From NCBI GenBank assembly GCA_051873875.1, contig JBJEFI010000087.1:1-8885 (forward strand): a DNA stretch of 8,885 nt. The letters are read 5' to 3'. The stretch comes from JBJEFI01 sp051873875. GTDB lineage: Bacteria; Bacillota; Bacilli; Bacillales; Bacillaceae_G. The notes under the pieces were generated by a model. The model saw nothing but the letters and a program-made list of their open reading frames with translations. It was not told where the DNA came from and made no database searches. A program made the translations under genes and the position numbers. Numbering within the stretch: position 1 is the first letter of the stretch; each line of letters opens with the position of its first letter. This document shows, in pieces, positions 1 to 5,923 of the stretch.

Positions 1-5
1 ATCTG

Positions 6-12
6 CTCCTTA
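6..12 (-). promoter_or_regulatory. Ribosome binding site of a leftward gene starting just outside the window
   Basis: On the minus strand the window ends with TAAGGAG followed by five bases (CAGAT). This is a strong Shine-Dalgarno sequence whose start codon would fall within a few bases beyond position 1. It lies about 90 bases downstream of the amj stop codon and points the same way. The intervening bases 13-101 hold no gene and no clear hairpin that I can see. The call is an inference, because the start codon itself is not visible. Confidence 0.35.
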
Positions 13-101
13 CTACCACCTTAAATTTCCTGCTCTTTCCTTCAAAAAAAGAAATAAACTTTAATTAAAAAGGTCCTTCCTCTCTGACTACATCAATTTT
101 C

Positions 102-920
102 TTAAATCAACTCAGCGAACCAAGCAACATAATATGCGGCTGGAATGAATAAAAATTGGGCTACAACTGTCCCTACAAACTTTGAACCAATCATTGTTAG
201 TGAATAACTTTTCAAATAGATATATTTATTTTGCTGCGTCATTACTCTATCAGCTAATACTGATGCTTTTGGATCAATAAATACAGTTAATAAAATGGTT
301 GCTATCCCGTTAATAATTCCAGACGACATTATAGCCGCTTGAACAGAACCTGACGGTACTAACATGGATGCATATATTGATGAAAGTACCCCTATAGTGA
401 ATATAGCTGAAATCATTACATTCATTACAAAAAGACGTTTCGGGATGGTTTTTAATGTGATACCGTTTAGATAGCGAAGCCTTGGTAATCGAAAACACCT
501 TATTACTTTTTTTAGCGTATTCATATTGAACTGTTTACTAAATAACGAAATAATTGATCCTCCTTCTTTAGATAAAAGAATAATTGCCTTCGAAAAAATA
601 TTGATGAAAGTTGGAAAGAGGATTATTCCTACTACCACTCCAATAGAAGTGACGCCAATTAAAATTCGATATTGCTCTTCGATAAATGTTAGCTTATTAA
701 CCTTACTAGGTGCCTCGGCTATTAATTTGGCTGTTAACGGTTGTTGTAACATGGTAGAAAATCTAGAAACCATTACTAAGGTGCTAAATAAAGAAATAGC
801 CGTGGCAATTAATTTTACTCTTGTCCCTGCAATTCTAGTAGAATACGCCAACGTCTCAATTGTCGTAATGGTTAATAAAAAGAGTGAAATTAAAAGAACT
901 TTAGTCGTGATTAATTCCAT
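102..920 (-). CDS. amj: Lipid II flippase, Amj (YdaH) family
   Basis: Predicted 272-residue polytopic membrane protein that I recognise as the Amj/YdaH family (DUF2837). In Bacillus subtilis Amj is the alternate lipid II flippase able to replace MurJ, moving undecaprenyl-linked peptidoglycan precursor across the cytoplasmic membrane. About six hydrophobic segments are visible, near residues 5-30, 38-60, 85-115, 165-190, 195-220 and 240-268. The N-terminal stretch with IETLAYSTRIAG is family-like. The start is the ATG at 918-920: AAGGAG lies seven bases upstream, whereas the longer frame back to a TTG at 986 has no comparable site and adds a charged, non-family extension. The metG stop is 106 bp upstream on the same strand with no terminator hairpin between, so co-transcription is possible. 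In B. subtilis amj is under sigma-M; I find no convincing sigma-M promoter here. Confidence 0.88.
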   Translation of the reverse strand: MELITTKVLLISLFLLTITTIETLAYSTRIAGTRVKLIATAISLFSTLVMVSRFSTMLQQPLTAKLIAEAPSKVNKLTFIEEQYRILIGVTSIGVVVGIILFPTFINIFSKAIILLSKEGGSIISLFSKQFNMNTLKKVIRCFRLPRLRYLNGITLKTIPKRLFVMNVMISAIFTIGVLSSIYASMLVPSGSVQAAIMSSGIINGIATILLTVFIDPKASVLADRVMTQQNKYIYLKSYSLTMIGSKFVGTVVAQFLFIPAAYYVAWFAELI

Positions 921-1002
921 ATACGAACTCCTTCGCCTTATCTTTCCAAAATAAATTGACTCTATAAGATTCTTCAGAGTAAACAAAAATTCCTTCTTTC
1001 AC
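901..1002 (-). CDS. Possible 33-codon ORF overlapping the start of amj
   Basis: A GTG at 1000-1002 opens a 33-codon frame ending in TAA at 901-903. The peptide is hydrophilic and protein-like, rich in Glu, Lys, Tyr and Phe (for example KEGIFVYSEESYRV near its start), with no membrane segment. AAAGG lies eight bases before the GTG, a modest ribosome binding site. The frame begins 24 bp after the metG stop, contains the amj Shine-Dalgarno sequence, and overlaps amj by 20 bp, a geometry compatible with translational coupling. It could also be a chance frame or the remnant of an older gene. I recognise no family. Confidence is low because of the GTG start and short length. Confidence 0.3.
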   Translation of the reverse strand: MKEGIFVYSEESYRVNLFWKDKAKEFVYGINHD

Positions 1003-1026
1003 AAATTCAACCTTTATTTTTCCATG

Positions 1027-2652
1027 TTAATTACCAAGTTGTCCTAACTCTTCCTCAATTCTCTCCTTCTCAATTCGTTCAAATAAAGGAGTGATTTTAC
1101 CAATCGTTTTCGATAATACAAGTTGTTCTTCCCACTTCAACGTTTCAATTCCTAGTACATCCTTTATTTCATTTGTTGAAAATGGCAGAAATGGCGCAAG
1201 CAGCTGAGCAATATTGGCAATAAGATAAACACATGTTGCAATTGTATCATCGCATGCTTGCTTCCCTTCTTTAATTTGCTTCCACGGTTCCCTTCTATCG
1301 AAATATTTATTTGCATCACGAATAAATTGAAAAATTTCTTCTAACGCCTTTTTAAATTGACTGTTTTCAATTAAACTACTGATTTCCCCATACAATGTTC
1401 TTATCCTTTGTTGAATGGTTTCATCAATAGTACCAATTGGAATAATGCTATCGTAAAATTTCTCAATAAACTTTAGCGTTCGATTGACAAAATTCCCATA
1501 TGCACCAAGTAACTCACCATTATGACTATAAATAAATTCTCGCCATGAAAAATCTGTATCTCGATTTTCTGGGGCGTTGATTGTTAAGAAATAGCGAATC
1601 GAATCTGGATGATACCTTTGTAAGACATCTGGAATCCAAACAGCCCAATTTTTGCTTGTTGATAATTTCTTTTTCTCAATCGTCAAATATTCATTGGAAA
1701 CAATATGGGTTGGAAGTGCCTTATTATTCAAACCAATTAAAATCGCTGGCCAAATAATCGTATGAAATGGAATATTATCTTTTCCATGTACATAATAAGC
1801 AGTTGTATGTTCTTGCCAAAAAGGTCTATCATCCTTCCCTGTTTCTGCCGCCCATTGTTTACTAGCTGAATAATAACCCGCTACCGCTTCAATCCAAACA
1901 TAAATTTTTTTCTTTTCATATCCTTTTACAGGGACACTAACACCATTTGGTAAATCCCTTGAAATTGCCTTATCTCGTAACCCTTCTTGCAAATAACGTT
2001 CTGTTAATTGAATCGCATTGCTTCGCCAATTCCCTGTTTCTTTCGCTTTAGATACATATTCTTCTAATACTTGCTGTAATGTACTTAATGCAAAATAAAA
2101 ATGCTCTGTTTTCTTAATCGTTGGTGTATGCCCGCATATTTTACATTTTTTATCTACTAAATCAATTGGATCTAAAATAGCTGAACAAGCATCACATTGA
2201 TCTCCACGAGCGTGCTCTCCACAATTTGGGCATTTCCCTTCCACGTAACGATCTGGAAGAAATTGCTCACATTCCTCACAATACGTTTGTTCTACTTCTT
2301 TTTTATAAATAAAACCGTTATTCAACAATTGTAAGAAAATTTGTTGAACAATGTCATGATGAGCCAATGTATCTGTTCGCGTATAATAATCGTAACTAAA
2401 ACCAAGTTGCCGAAAACAATCTACAAATTCGTGATGATAACGATTGGCAATCTCTCTTGTTGATACCCCTTCCTGTTTTGCTCGTAAGGCAATTGGTGTC
2501 CCATTGCAATCACTTCCTGAGACATATAACACCTCTTCTCCCTTCAATCGATAATACCTTGCTAAAATATCTCCAGATAATAAGGACGCAACGTGTCCTA
2601 AATGTAACGATCCATTTGCATACGGCCAAGCTCCACCAATAAAAATACTCAT
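1027..2652 (-). CDS. metG: Methionine--tRNA ligase (MetRS, compact second type)
   Basis: Class I aminoacyl-tRNA synthetase charging tRNA-Met with methionine in the cytosol. The HIGH signature is HLGH at residues 17-20 and the KMSKS counterpart is KLSTS at about 329-333. The connective domain carries four CxxC pairs (C125/C128, C141/C144, C153/C156, C170/C173), enough for two zinc knuckles. YVWIEAVAGY near 251-260 is the methionine-pocket region, and an alpha-helical anticodon-binding domain follows. At 541 residues it lacks the C-terminal EMAPII-like tRNA-binding/dimerisation domain of the roughly 660-residue B. subtilis enzyme. From family knowledge, B. cereus-group genomes carry two MetRS genes, and the second type resembles the pneumococcal MetRS2 linked to resistance to REP8839-class inhibitors; which type this is needs a phylogeny. 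AGGAGG sits eight bases before the ATG. Expression is very probably set by the T-box leader directly upstream. It is also called metS. Confidence 0.97.
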   Translation of the reverse strand: MSIFIGGAWPYANGSLHLGHVASLLSGDILARYYRLKGEEVLYVSGSDCNGTPIALRAKQEGVSTREIANRYHHEFVDCFRQLGFSYDYYTRTDTLAHHDIVQQIFLQLLNNGFIYKKEVEQTYCEECEQFLPDRYVEGKCPNCGEHARGDQCDACSAILDPIDLVDKKCKICGHTPTIKKTEHFYFALSTLQQVLEEYVSKAKETGNWRSNAIQLTERYLQEGLRDKAISRDLPNGVSVPVKGYEKKKIYVWIEAVAGYYSASKQWAAETGKDDRPFWQEHTTAYYVHGKDNIPFHTIIWPAILIGLNNKALPTHIVSNEYLTIEKKKLSTSKNWAVWIPDVLQRYHPDSIRYFLTINAPENRDTDFSWREFIYSHNGELLGAYGNFVNRTLKFIEKFYDSIIPIGTIDETIQQRIRTLYGEISSLIENSQFKKALEEIFQFIRDANKYFDRREPWKQIKEGKQACDDTIATCVYLIANIAQLLAPFLPFSTNEIKDVLGIETLKWEEQLVLSKTIGKITPLFERIEKERIEEELGQLGN

Positions 2653-2682
2653 TTTCTTTCCCTCCTAAGTAAAAAATAAAAT

Positions 2683-2725
2683 AAAAAAACCTCGTCCTTC
2701 TCTACGTATAGAGAAGGACGAGGTT
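2683..2725 (-). terminator. T-box-controlled intrinsic terminator
   Basis: A 17-bp perfect stem (2688-2704 with 2709-2725, including CCTCGTCCTTCTC) with a 4-base loop is followed on the minus strand by seven T residues. Its 5' arm (AACCTCGTCC region) overlaps the sequence expected to pair with the T-box in the antiterminator. This makes it the conditional terminator of the riboswitch. It ends about 30 bases before the metG start. Confidence 0.93.
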
Positions 2726-2989
2726 CTATTAACAACGTGGTACCACCTTCATTTACAATAAGCTCATACTTATTGCCTTTATAAGTACGGAACCGAATTG
2801 GTTCGTATACTCTGACGTTGGTAACAAGAGTCAAATCTTGTCGTGTCCTACTAATTATTACATGTTCAGCACGCAGCTCCGAGGCCATTTTTCAGACGGG
2901 TCTTTATGCTTCTTCTCAGCTAACGAAGCTCTCTGTACTAAATATACCACCTTACTTTTTCTCATCATCGCTTTTAATATTCGTGATTT
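2683..2989 (-). ncRNA. T-box riboswitch leader, methionine specificity
   Basis: The 5' leader of metG. From the predicted transcription start near 2989 the RNA shows the Stem I opening GCGATGATGAG (about 2961-2971), an AGTA element (2953-2956), the AG-bulge sequence AGAGAGC, and a distal hairpin with arms GCTTC/GAAGC. A GAA-containing specifier strand then carries ATG at 2886-2888 followed by G. The T-box itself is GAAGGTGGTACCACG (2736-2750), followed by the terminator. The UGGU in the T-box would pair with a tRNA ending ACCA; elongator tRNA-Met has discriminator A. An alternative register (AAT, Asn) is disfavoured by that base and by the downstream MetRS. Uncharged tRNA-Met binding should stabilise the antiterminator and allow metG transcription. 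The folding was done by eye. Confidence 0.93.
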
Positions 2990-2995
2990 TTCACA

Positions 2996-3024
2996 ATTAT
3001 AGCAATAGATTTCTGAAAAATCAA
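2996..3024 (-). promoter_or_regulatory. Sigma-A promoter of the T-box/metG transcript
   Basis: On the minus strand TTGATT (3019-3024) and a perfect TATAAT (2996-3001) are separated by 17 bp. The predicted start near 2989 puts the T-box Stem I about 20 bases in. The leader is then about 335 bases up to the ATG, a usual T-box length. Confidence 0.75.
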
Positions 3025-3134
3025 ACTATTTTTCGATAACAATTATATATTTTTATAATTGATATAATATTCCGACTATAAAAAGTTACAAAAAATACTA
3101 TAATATATATTATCCTTTTATTAGGATGGAACAT

Positions 3135-3473
3135 ATGCAAATCGCTGAACTTATACTACCTTTGTTATTAGTCATCGGAATCGCTTATGGAATAATGACG
3201 AAAATCCAAATAACTACTACATTAAAAAATCAAGTGGCACAAGGAAATAAAAAGCTTAAGAAATTATTAGTCGGCCATTCTCTCAGTTTAATTGGAATGA
3301 TAGGTTTTTTAATTTGTTTCGTAGCAGATTTTTTCATTTATTCTTTCGTATATTACAATCCTACAACCCCAATAATTATTAATGATAACTTTGTGAAATT
3401 CGGTTGTTATGTATTTATTATCCTATTCTTCATTGCTCAATATGGAATCATTTCAAAAAATAAATTAAAGTAG
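3135..3473 (+). CDS. Small three-helix membrane protein of unknown function
   Basis: Predicted 112-residue integral membrane protein that I do not assign to a family. Three hydrophobic segments are visible: residues about 3-22 (ELILPLLLVIGIAYGIM), 46-74, and 90-108. A lysine-rich stretch (GNKKLKKL) lies between the first two, and a lysine-rich tail (SKNKLK) ends the protein. The ATG at 3135 is preferred over the ATG at 3126, because AGGATGGA ends four bases before the later ATG and overlaps the earlier one. It diverges from the T-box/metG unit and converges on the DUF4003 gene. TATAAT hexamers at 3063-3068 and 3099-3104 could be -10 elements, but neither has a good -35. A strong terminator follows the stop, which supports a real transcription unit. 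Confidence 0.6.
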   Translation: MQIAELILPLLLVIGIAYGIMTKIQITTTLKNQVAQGNKKLKKLLVGHSLSLIGMIGFLICFVADFFIYSFVYYNPTTPIIINDNFVKFGCYVFIILFFIAQYGIISKNKLK

Positions 3474-3479
3474 TATAGC

Positions 3480-3511
3480 AAAAGGACTTCCTGTATTTGG
3501 AAGTCCTTTTT
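3480..3511. terminator. Bidirectional intrinsic terminator between convergent genes
   Basis: A perfect 12-bp stem (AAAAGGACTTCC at 3480-3491 with its complement at 3499-3510) encloses a 7-base loop. It ends in T runs on both strands: five on the plus strand and four on the minus strand. It sits between the stop codons of the small membrane protein gene and the DUF4003 gene, and can end both transcripts. Confidence 0.9.
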
Positions 3512-3512
3512 A

Positions 3513-4511
3513 TTAATCTCCTCCACCACTATCTCCACTACTATTAGAAGATGCGGTAGCTGCTGAGACAGCAGCAATTGTGGCTGCTTGTTGGGCAATT
3601 AAAATTGCTTGAATGCTATTGCCAATCGTTGCTTTTAACAACGTATCTGTTGCATTATCTAATTGCTCTTGTACATATAGCCCTATTACAAACATTAGAC
3701 GCATTTGCTTTGATGTACTAAACATGCCATATCCAGGTTGCGTTTTTAAATAATCGGCTCCTTCTACAATTTGTTGAACCGCTTTTTCTCCTTTATCAAC
3801 AAAAGATAACACTCCTAATAATGGTAGTGTGTACTCATCTGGTTTATAACTAGATTCTTTTAATCCTACGCATAGATCATGTACATTTGTGCATTTTTCT
3901 TCTACGGATTGACTACTTAAAGCCAATATATTACTTAAGTTTTGGAGACCATTCCCTTTCCAAAACCCTTGACTGTTCAACATTTTATAGCAACCTTCTA
4001 TTTCTTCTAACGTTGATTCAACAGGTAAGTCTGTTGTCCCTAACATCATTGCTAGTACATAATCATCTTTCGACGTTAACCAAGGATGATTTTGTTTCAT
4101 TCCATTATAAAAAAGAGAGGCTCTTTCAATTGCTTCGGCAATCCTTGTTTCCTCTACTGTCTTTGCTAATTGATACGCAACAATTGGCAAATAAACAGAG
4201 TTTTTAAACTTTTGTTTCTTTAACTGCTCATAAATAGATAACAATTTATCAACGGAAATAGGCGTACCTTTTTGTTCATCAAGTGCAAGCATTGTCGCCA
4301 AAGGCAATAAATTATTTCCCCTAAATGATGAGAAAACGGAAACGCGTGTCGTAATTGCTTCCTTCTTCTCCATTATGTACTCGATATTTACTTCTTGCCT
4401 TTCCATCGTCGCCAAAAAGGCGCATAGATGACGAATTAAATTATTTTCCCACTTAAATGCTTTCTTTACTACATGATAATTACGAACAAGTAAATCCAAT
4501 TGTGCTTGCAT
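3513..4511 (-). CDS. DUF4003 family protein
   Basis: A 332-residue soluble protein that I recognise as the DUF4003 type found in Bacillus; its function is not known to me. It is mostly helical. The motif SSFRGNNLLPLA lies around residues 61-72, and a helix-rich C-terminal half contains YGMFSTSKQMRL. After an Ala-rich helix (IAQQAATIAAVSAATA) the protein ends in a low-complexity Ser/Gly/Asp tail (SSNSSGDSGGGD). I see no signal peptide or membrane segment. The start is the ATG at 4509-4511, seven bases after GGGGG; the preceding TTG codon is in frame but sits too close to that site. Transcription probably starts from the extended -10 promoter near 4572, which is overlain by an inverted repeat, and ends at the shared terminator 3480-3511. 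Confidence 0.85.
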   Translation of the reverse strand: MQAQLDLLVRNYHVVKKAFKWENNLIRHLCAFLATMERQEVNIEYIMEKKEAITTRVSVFSSFRGNNLLPLATMLALDEQKGTPISVDKLLSIYEQLKKQKFKNSVYLPIVAYQLAKTVEETRIAEAIERASLFYNGMKQNHPWLTSKDDYVLAMMLGTTDLPVESTLEEIEGCYKMLNSQGFWKGNGLQNLSNILALSSQSVEEKCTNVHDLCVGLKESSYKPDEYTLPLLGVLSFVDKGEKAVQQIVEGADYLKTQPGYGMFSTSKQMRLMFVIGLYVQEQLDNATDTLLKATIGNSIQAILIAQQAATIAAVSAATASSNSSGDSGGGD

Positions 4512-4539
4512 CAAATCACCCCCGACTTATTTACACAGC

Positions 4540-4571
4540 AAAGTGAAACTTCATCATAGAAGTTTCACTTT
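4540..4571. repeat. 13-bp inverted repeat overlapping the DUF4003 promoter start region
   Basis: AAAGTGAAACTTC (4540-4552) and its exact complement (4559-4571) flank a 6-base spacer. The right arm abuts the -10 hexamer at 4572-4577, and the predicted transcription start near 4565 lies inside the repeat. On the minus strand it is not followed by a T run (GCTGTG follows), so it is a poor terminator for the upstream TVP38 gene. It may be a repressor operator, or a weak terminator that the promoter has come to overlap. Confidence 0.6.
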
Positions 4572-4580
4572 ATTATACCA
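4572..4580 (-). promoter_or_regulatory. Extended -10 promoter for the DUF4003 gene
   Basis: On the minus strand TGGTATAAT combines a TGn extended element with a perfect TATAAT. A TTGGAT lies 21 bp upstream, too far for a normal -35; extended -10 promoters often manage with a poor one. The predicted start is about 54 bases before the DUF4003 ATG. Confidence 0.5.
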
Positions 4581-4622
4581 TGAATTCACTCCATATTTAT
4601 CCAATTATCTAAACCCTTTTTC

Positions 4623-5192
4623 TTATTTCGCTTGAATTCTTTTTGAAAAAAGATAATAAGCAATGAGCATTGCAATAAATACAAATAACTTAACTGGGTG
4701 CGTAAAAATTGTCATTACACTCGAAACACCGTAGCTCGTCATAAAAATAAGACCAGCAATCCCTACTGACGAACTAATCGCAAATTTCTTAAAGTCCATT
4801 TTATTTAATGCCGCTACAATCGTCACTATGAAATTAGGAAACACAGGTAGAAAGAAGAACGTCGACGTATAAATCATGCCATTTTTATTAAATTTTTCGG
4901 AAATAGATTGAAAGACTGGACGAGCTGTCACACGTTGAACGGCTTTTATTTTTCCACAATAACGAATAATCCAATATAAACACCAACACCCTAATATCGA
5001 ACCCATCCAAGAAAAAAGAAATCCTTTTATCAACCCATACGCTGCCGTATTTAGTACAACAAACCCTGTTAATGGCAGGAAAGGTAAAAATGATTCAATA
5101 AATGTAATAAACATTGCAGCAGGAGTTCCTACCTCTCTATATAATTGAAGCATGTCATGTATATTTATCGTCACTAAGTTTCCTAATCCCAT
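4623..5192 (-). CDS. TVP38/TMEM64 (SNARE-associated, DedA superfamily) membrane protein
   Basis: A 189-residue polytopic membrane protein of the TVP38/TMEM64 type within the DedA superfamily. Members sit in the cytoplasmic membrane, and some superfamily members are linked to lipid transport across it; the substrate here is unknown. Hydrophobic segments are visible near residues 25-55, 57-78, 104-130, 134-158 and 164-184. Features typical of the domain include the re-entrant-like stretch IESFLPFLPLTGFVVLNTAAYG (about 32-53, proline-rich) and the mirror stretch FFFLPVFPNFIVTIVAAL. GAGGGG lies six bases before the ATG. It is transcribed towards the DUF4003 gene, with a separate promoter for that gene between them, so the two are probably independent. 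An 11-bp tandem repeat 90 bp upstream may control it. Confidence 0.87.
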   Translation of the reverse strand: MGLGNLVTINIHDMLQLYREVGTPAAMFITFIESFLPFLPLTGFVVLNTAAYGLIKGFLFSWMGSILGCWCLYWIIRYCGKIKAVQRVTARPVFQSISEKFNKNGMIYTSTFFFLPVFPNFIVTIVAALNKMDFKKFAISSSVGIAGLIFMTSYGVSSVMTIFTHPVKLFVFIAMLIAYYLFSKRIQAK

Positions 5193-5245
5193 TGTAATCC
5201 CCTCACTTTTATATAAATACTCGTTCTGTTGTTTTATCTATCTTT

Positions 5246-5276
5246 ATCATAAATAATAAATATTAAGAAGCTGCAA
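5246..5276 (-). promoter_or_regulatory. Weak candidate promoter of the TVP38/TMEM64 gene
   Basis: On the minus strand TTGCAG (5271-5276) and TATGAT (5246-5251) are 19 bp apart, longer than optimal. The -35 candidate begins five bases after the 11-bp tandem repeat. A suboptimal promoter with direct repeats just upstream of the -35 is the layout expected of a response-regulator-activated promoter. Evidence is weak on its own. Confidence 0.3.
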
Positions 5277-5281
5277 CCATA

Positions 5282-5303
5282 TTTCTTAAGATTTTCTTAA
5301 GAT
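5282..5303. repeat. Perfect 11-bp tandem direct repeat upstream of the TVP38/TMEM64 gene
   Basis: TTTCTTAAGAT occurs twice in exact tandem (5282-5292 and 5293-5303); each copy contains the palindrome CTTAAG. The 11-bp period puts both copies on one face of the helix, as in binding sites of OmpR/PhoB-family response regulators. The rest of the 5193-5452 intergenic stretch is AT-rich with no gene. It contains a 7-bp inverted repeat (TTGTTTA at 5383-5389, TAAACAA at 5397-5403) that has no clear role. Confidence 0.6.
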
Positions 5304-5552
5304 AATTTATTTTATGTACATTCCCTAAAAAGCTAATTATTTTCAAACCAAATACTATGTAAAACACAATGGGTAAGGATACTTGTTTAAAATTAGTAAA
5401 CAAAGGTATTTTTTACATCATTTATGTAGAATCACCTCTAGTATAATAACCGCTATGTAAAGTTCTGTTTTGATAAAAACCCTATTAAATTCAAAAGTTG
5501 ATCATCCGATAAATCTATGGGAAACCCGATATCTAATAGTTTCCTTTTATTA

Positions 5553-5607
5553 TTATTGAATACCTCGTTACTTAAATAGATATGTTCGTTTATTATCCAT
5601 TTACAAA
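5553..5607 (+). repeat. Left copy of a 55-bp direct repeat abutting the N run
   Basis: These 55 bases are identical to 5708-5762, and each copy touches the edge of the 100-N gap. The most likely explanation is a contig-end overlap equal to the assembler k-mer (55) rather than a biological repeat. Confidence 0.9.
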
Positions 5608-5707
5608 NNNNNNNNNNNNNNNNNNNNNNNNNNNNNNNNNNNNNNNNNNNNNNNNNNNNNNNNNNNNNNNNNNNNNNNNNNNNNNNNNNNNNNNNNNNNN
5701 NNNNNNN
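5608..5707. other. Scaffold gap of exactly 100 N
   Basis: A round 100-base N run is the conventional length for a gap of unknown size. The identical 55-bp flanks, and the continuous reading frame obtained by merging them, argue that little or no sequence is really missing. Confidence 0.97.
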
Positions 5708-5762
5708 TTATTGAATACCTCGTTACTTAAATAGATATGTTCGTTTATTATCCATTTACAAA
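5708..5762 (+). repeat. Right copy of the 55-bp direct repeat abutting the N run
   Basis: Identical to 5553-5607 over all 55 bases and beginning at the first base after the Ns. See the left copy for interpretation. Confidence 0.9.
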
Positions 5763-5923
5763 CAACATCTATAGAATTTGATAAAATATTAGAAACATTT
5801 AGAATTAAATCTACATACCATTTTGTAGGTTCCACAAACTAGTTATGACGATGCCTAACTATATCAAGATATTCTGAAGAAATTTCGGCAAAAATTCCCT
5901 CCTCTATCCAACTAGTGTATTTA

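Larger units (their letters stand above)
5453..5922 (-). pseudogene. Broken small gene of unknown function (scaffold gap plus in-frame TAG)
   Basis: From a GTG at 5833-5835 the minus strand encodes EPTKWYVDLILNV and onward until the N run. If the two 55-bp copies flanking the Ns are collapsed, the frame continues without interruption through a stretch containing NNNKRKLLDIGFPIDLSDDQ to TAG at 5453-5455, giving 75 codons. Upstream in the same frame, two codons before the GTG, is TAG (5839-5841). Before it comes another open, protein-like stretch (SWIEEGIFAEISSEYLDIV) that stays open to about 5949, overlapping the end of the VOC gene, but has no ATG, GTG or TTG start. I read this as one gene of about 100 codons that has lost its start and gained an amber codon. 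The family is not recognised. A GAGGAGG at 5898-5904 is followed six bases on by a TTG in another frame that encodes only ten residues. Confidence 0.5.

Noticed and set aside
526..954. 142-codon plus-strand ORF
   Set aside because: Lies antisense inside amj, whose membrane-protein coding is clear; no ribosome binding site seen.
921..986. N-terminal extension of Amj from a TTG start
   Set aside because: The internal ATG at 918-920 has a well-placed AAGGAG and matches the family N terminus.
2649..2888. 79-codon minus-strand ORF just upstream of metG
   Set aside because: It begins at the T-box specifier ATG and runs through the T-box and terminator. The coding appearance is a by-product of the riboswitch, and there is no ribosome binding site.
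2818..3039. 73-codon plus-strand ORF
   Set aside because: Antisense to the T-box leader and its promoter, with no ribosome binding site.
3887..4207. 106-codon plus-strand ORF
   Set aside because: Antisense shadow within the DUF4003 gene; Leu/Ser-rich composition expected from reading a helical gene backwards.
5383..5429. AT-rich inverted repeats (TTGTTTA/TAAACAA; TACAT/ATGTA) as a terminator or operator
   Set aside because: Short stems of only A/T-rich pairs in an AT-rich region; expected by chance.
5553..5762. A real 55-bp tandem or mobile-element repeat, or a CRISPR unit
   Set aside because: Only two copies, each exactly abutting the Ns, with no inverted termini and no spacer pattern; an assembly overlap explains it better.
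5593..5835. 80-codon ORF running through the N run
   Set aside because: Its end is produced by reading unknown bases and the second copy of the 55-mer; replaced by the collapsed 75-codon frame.
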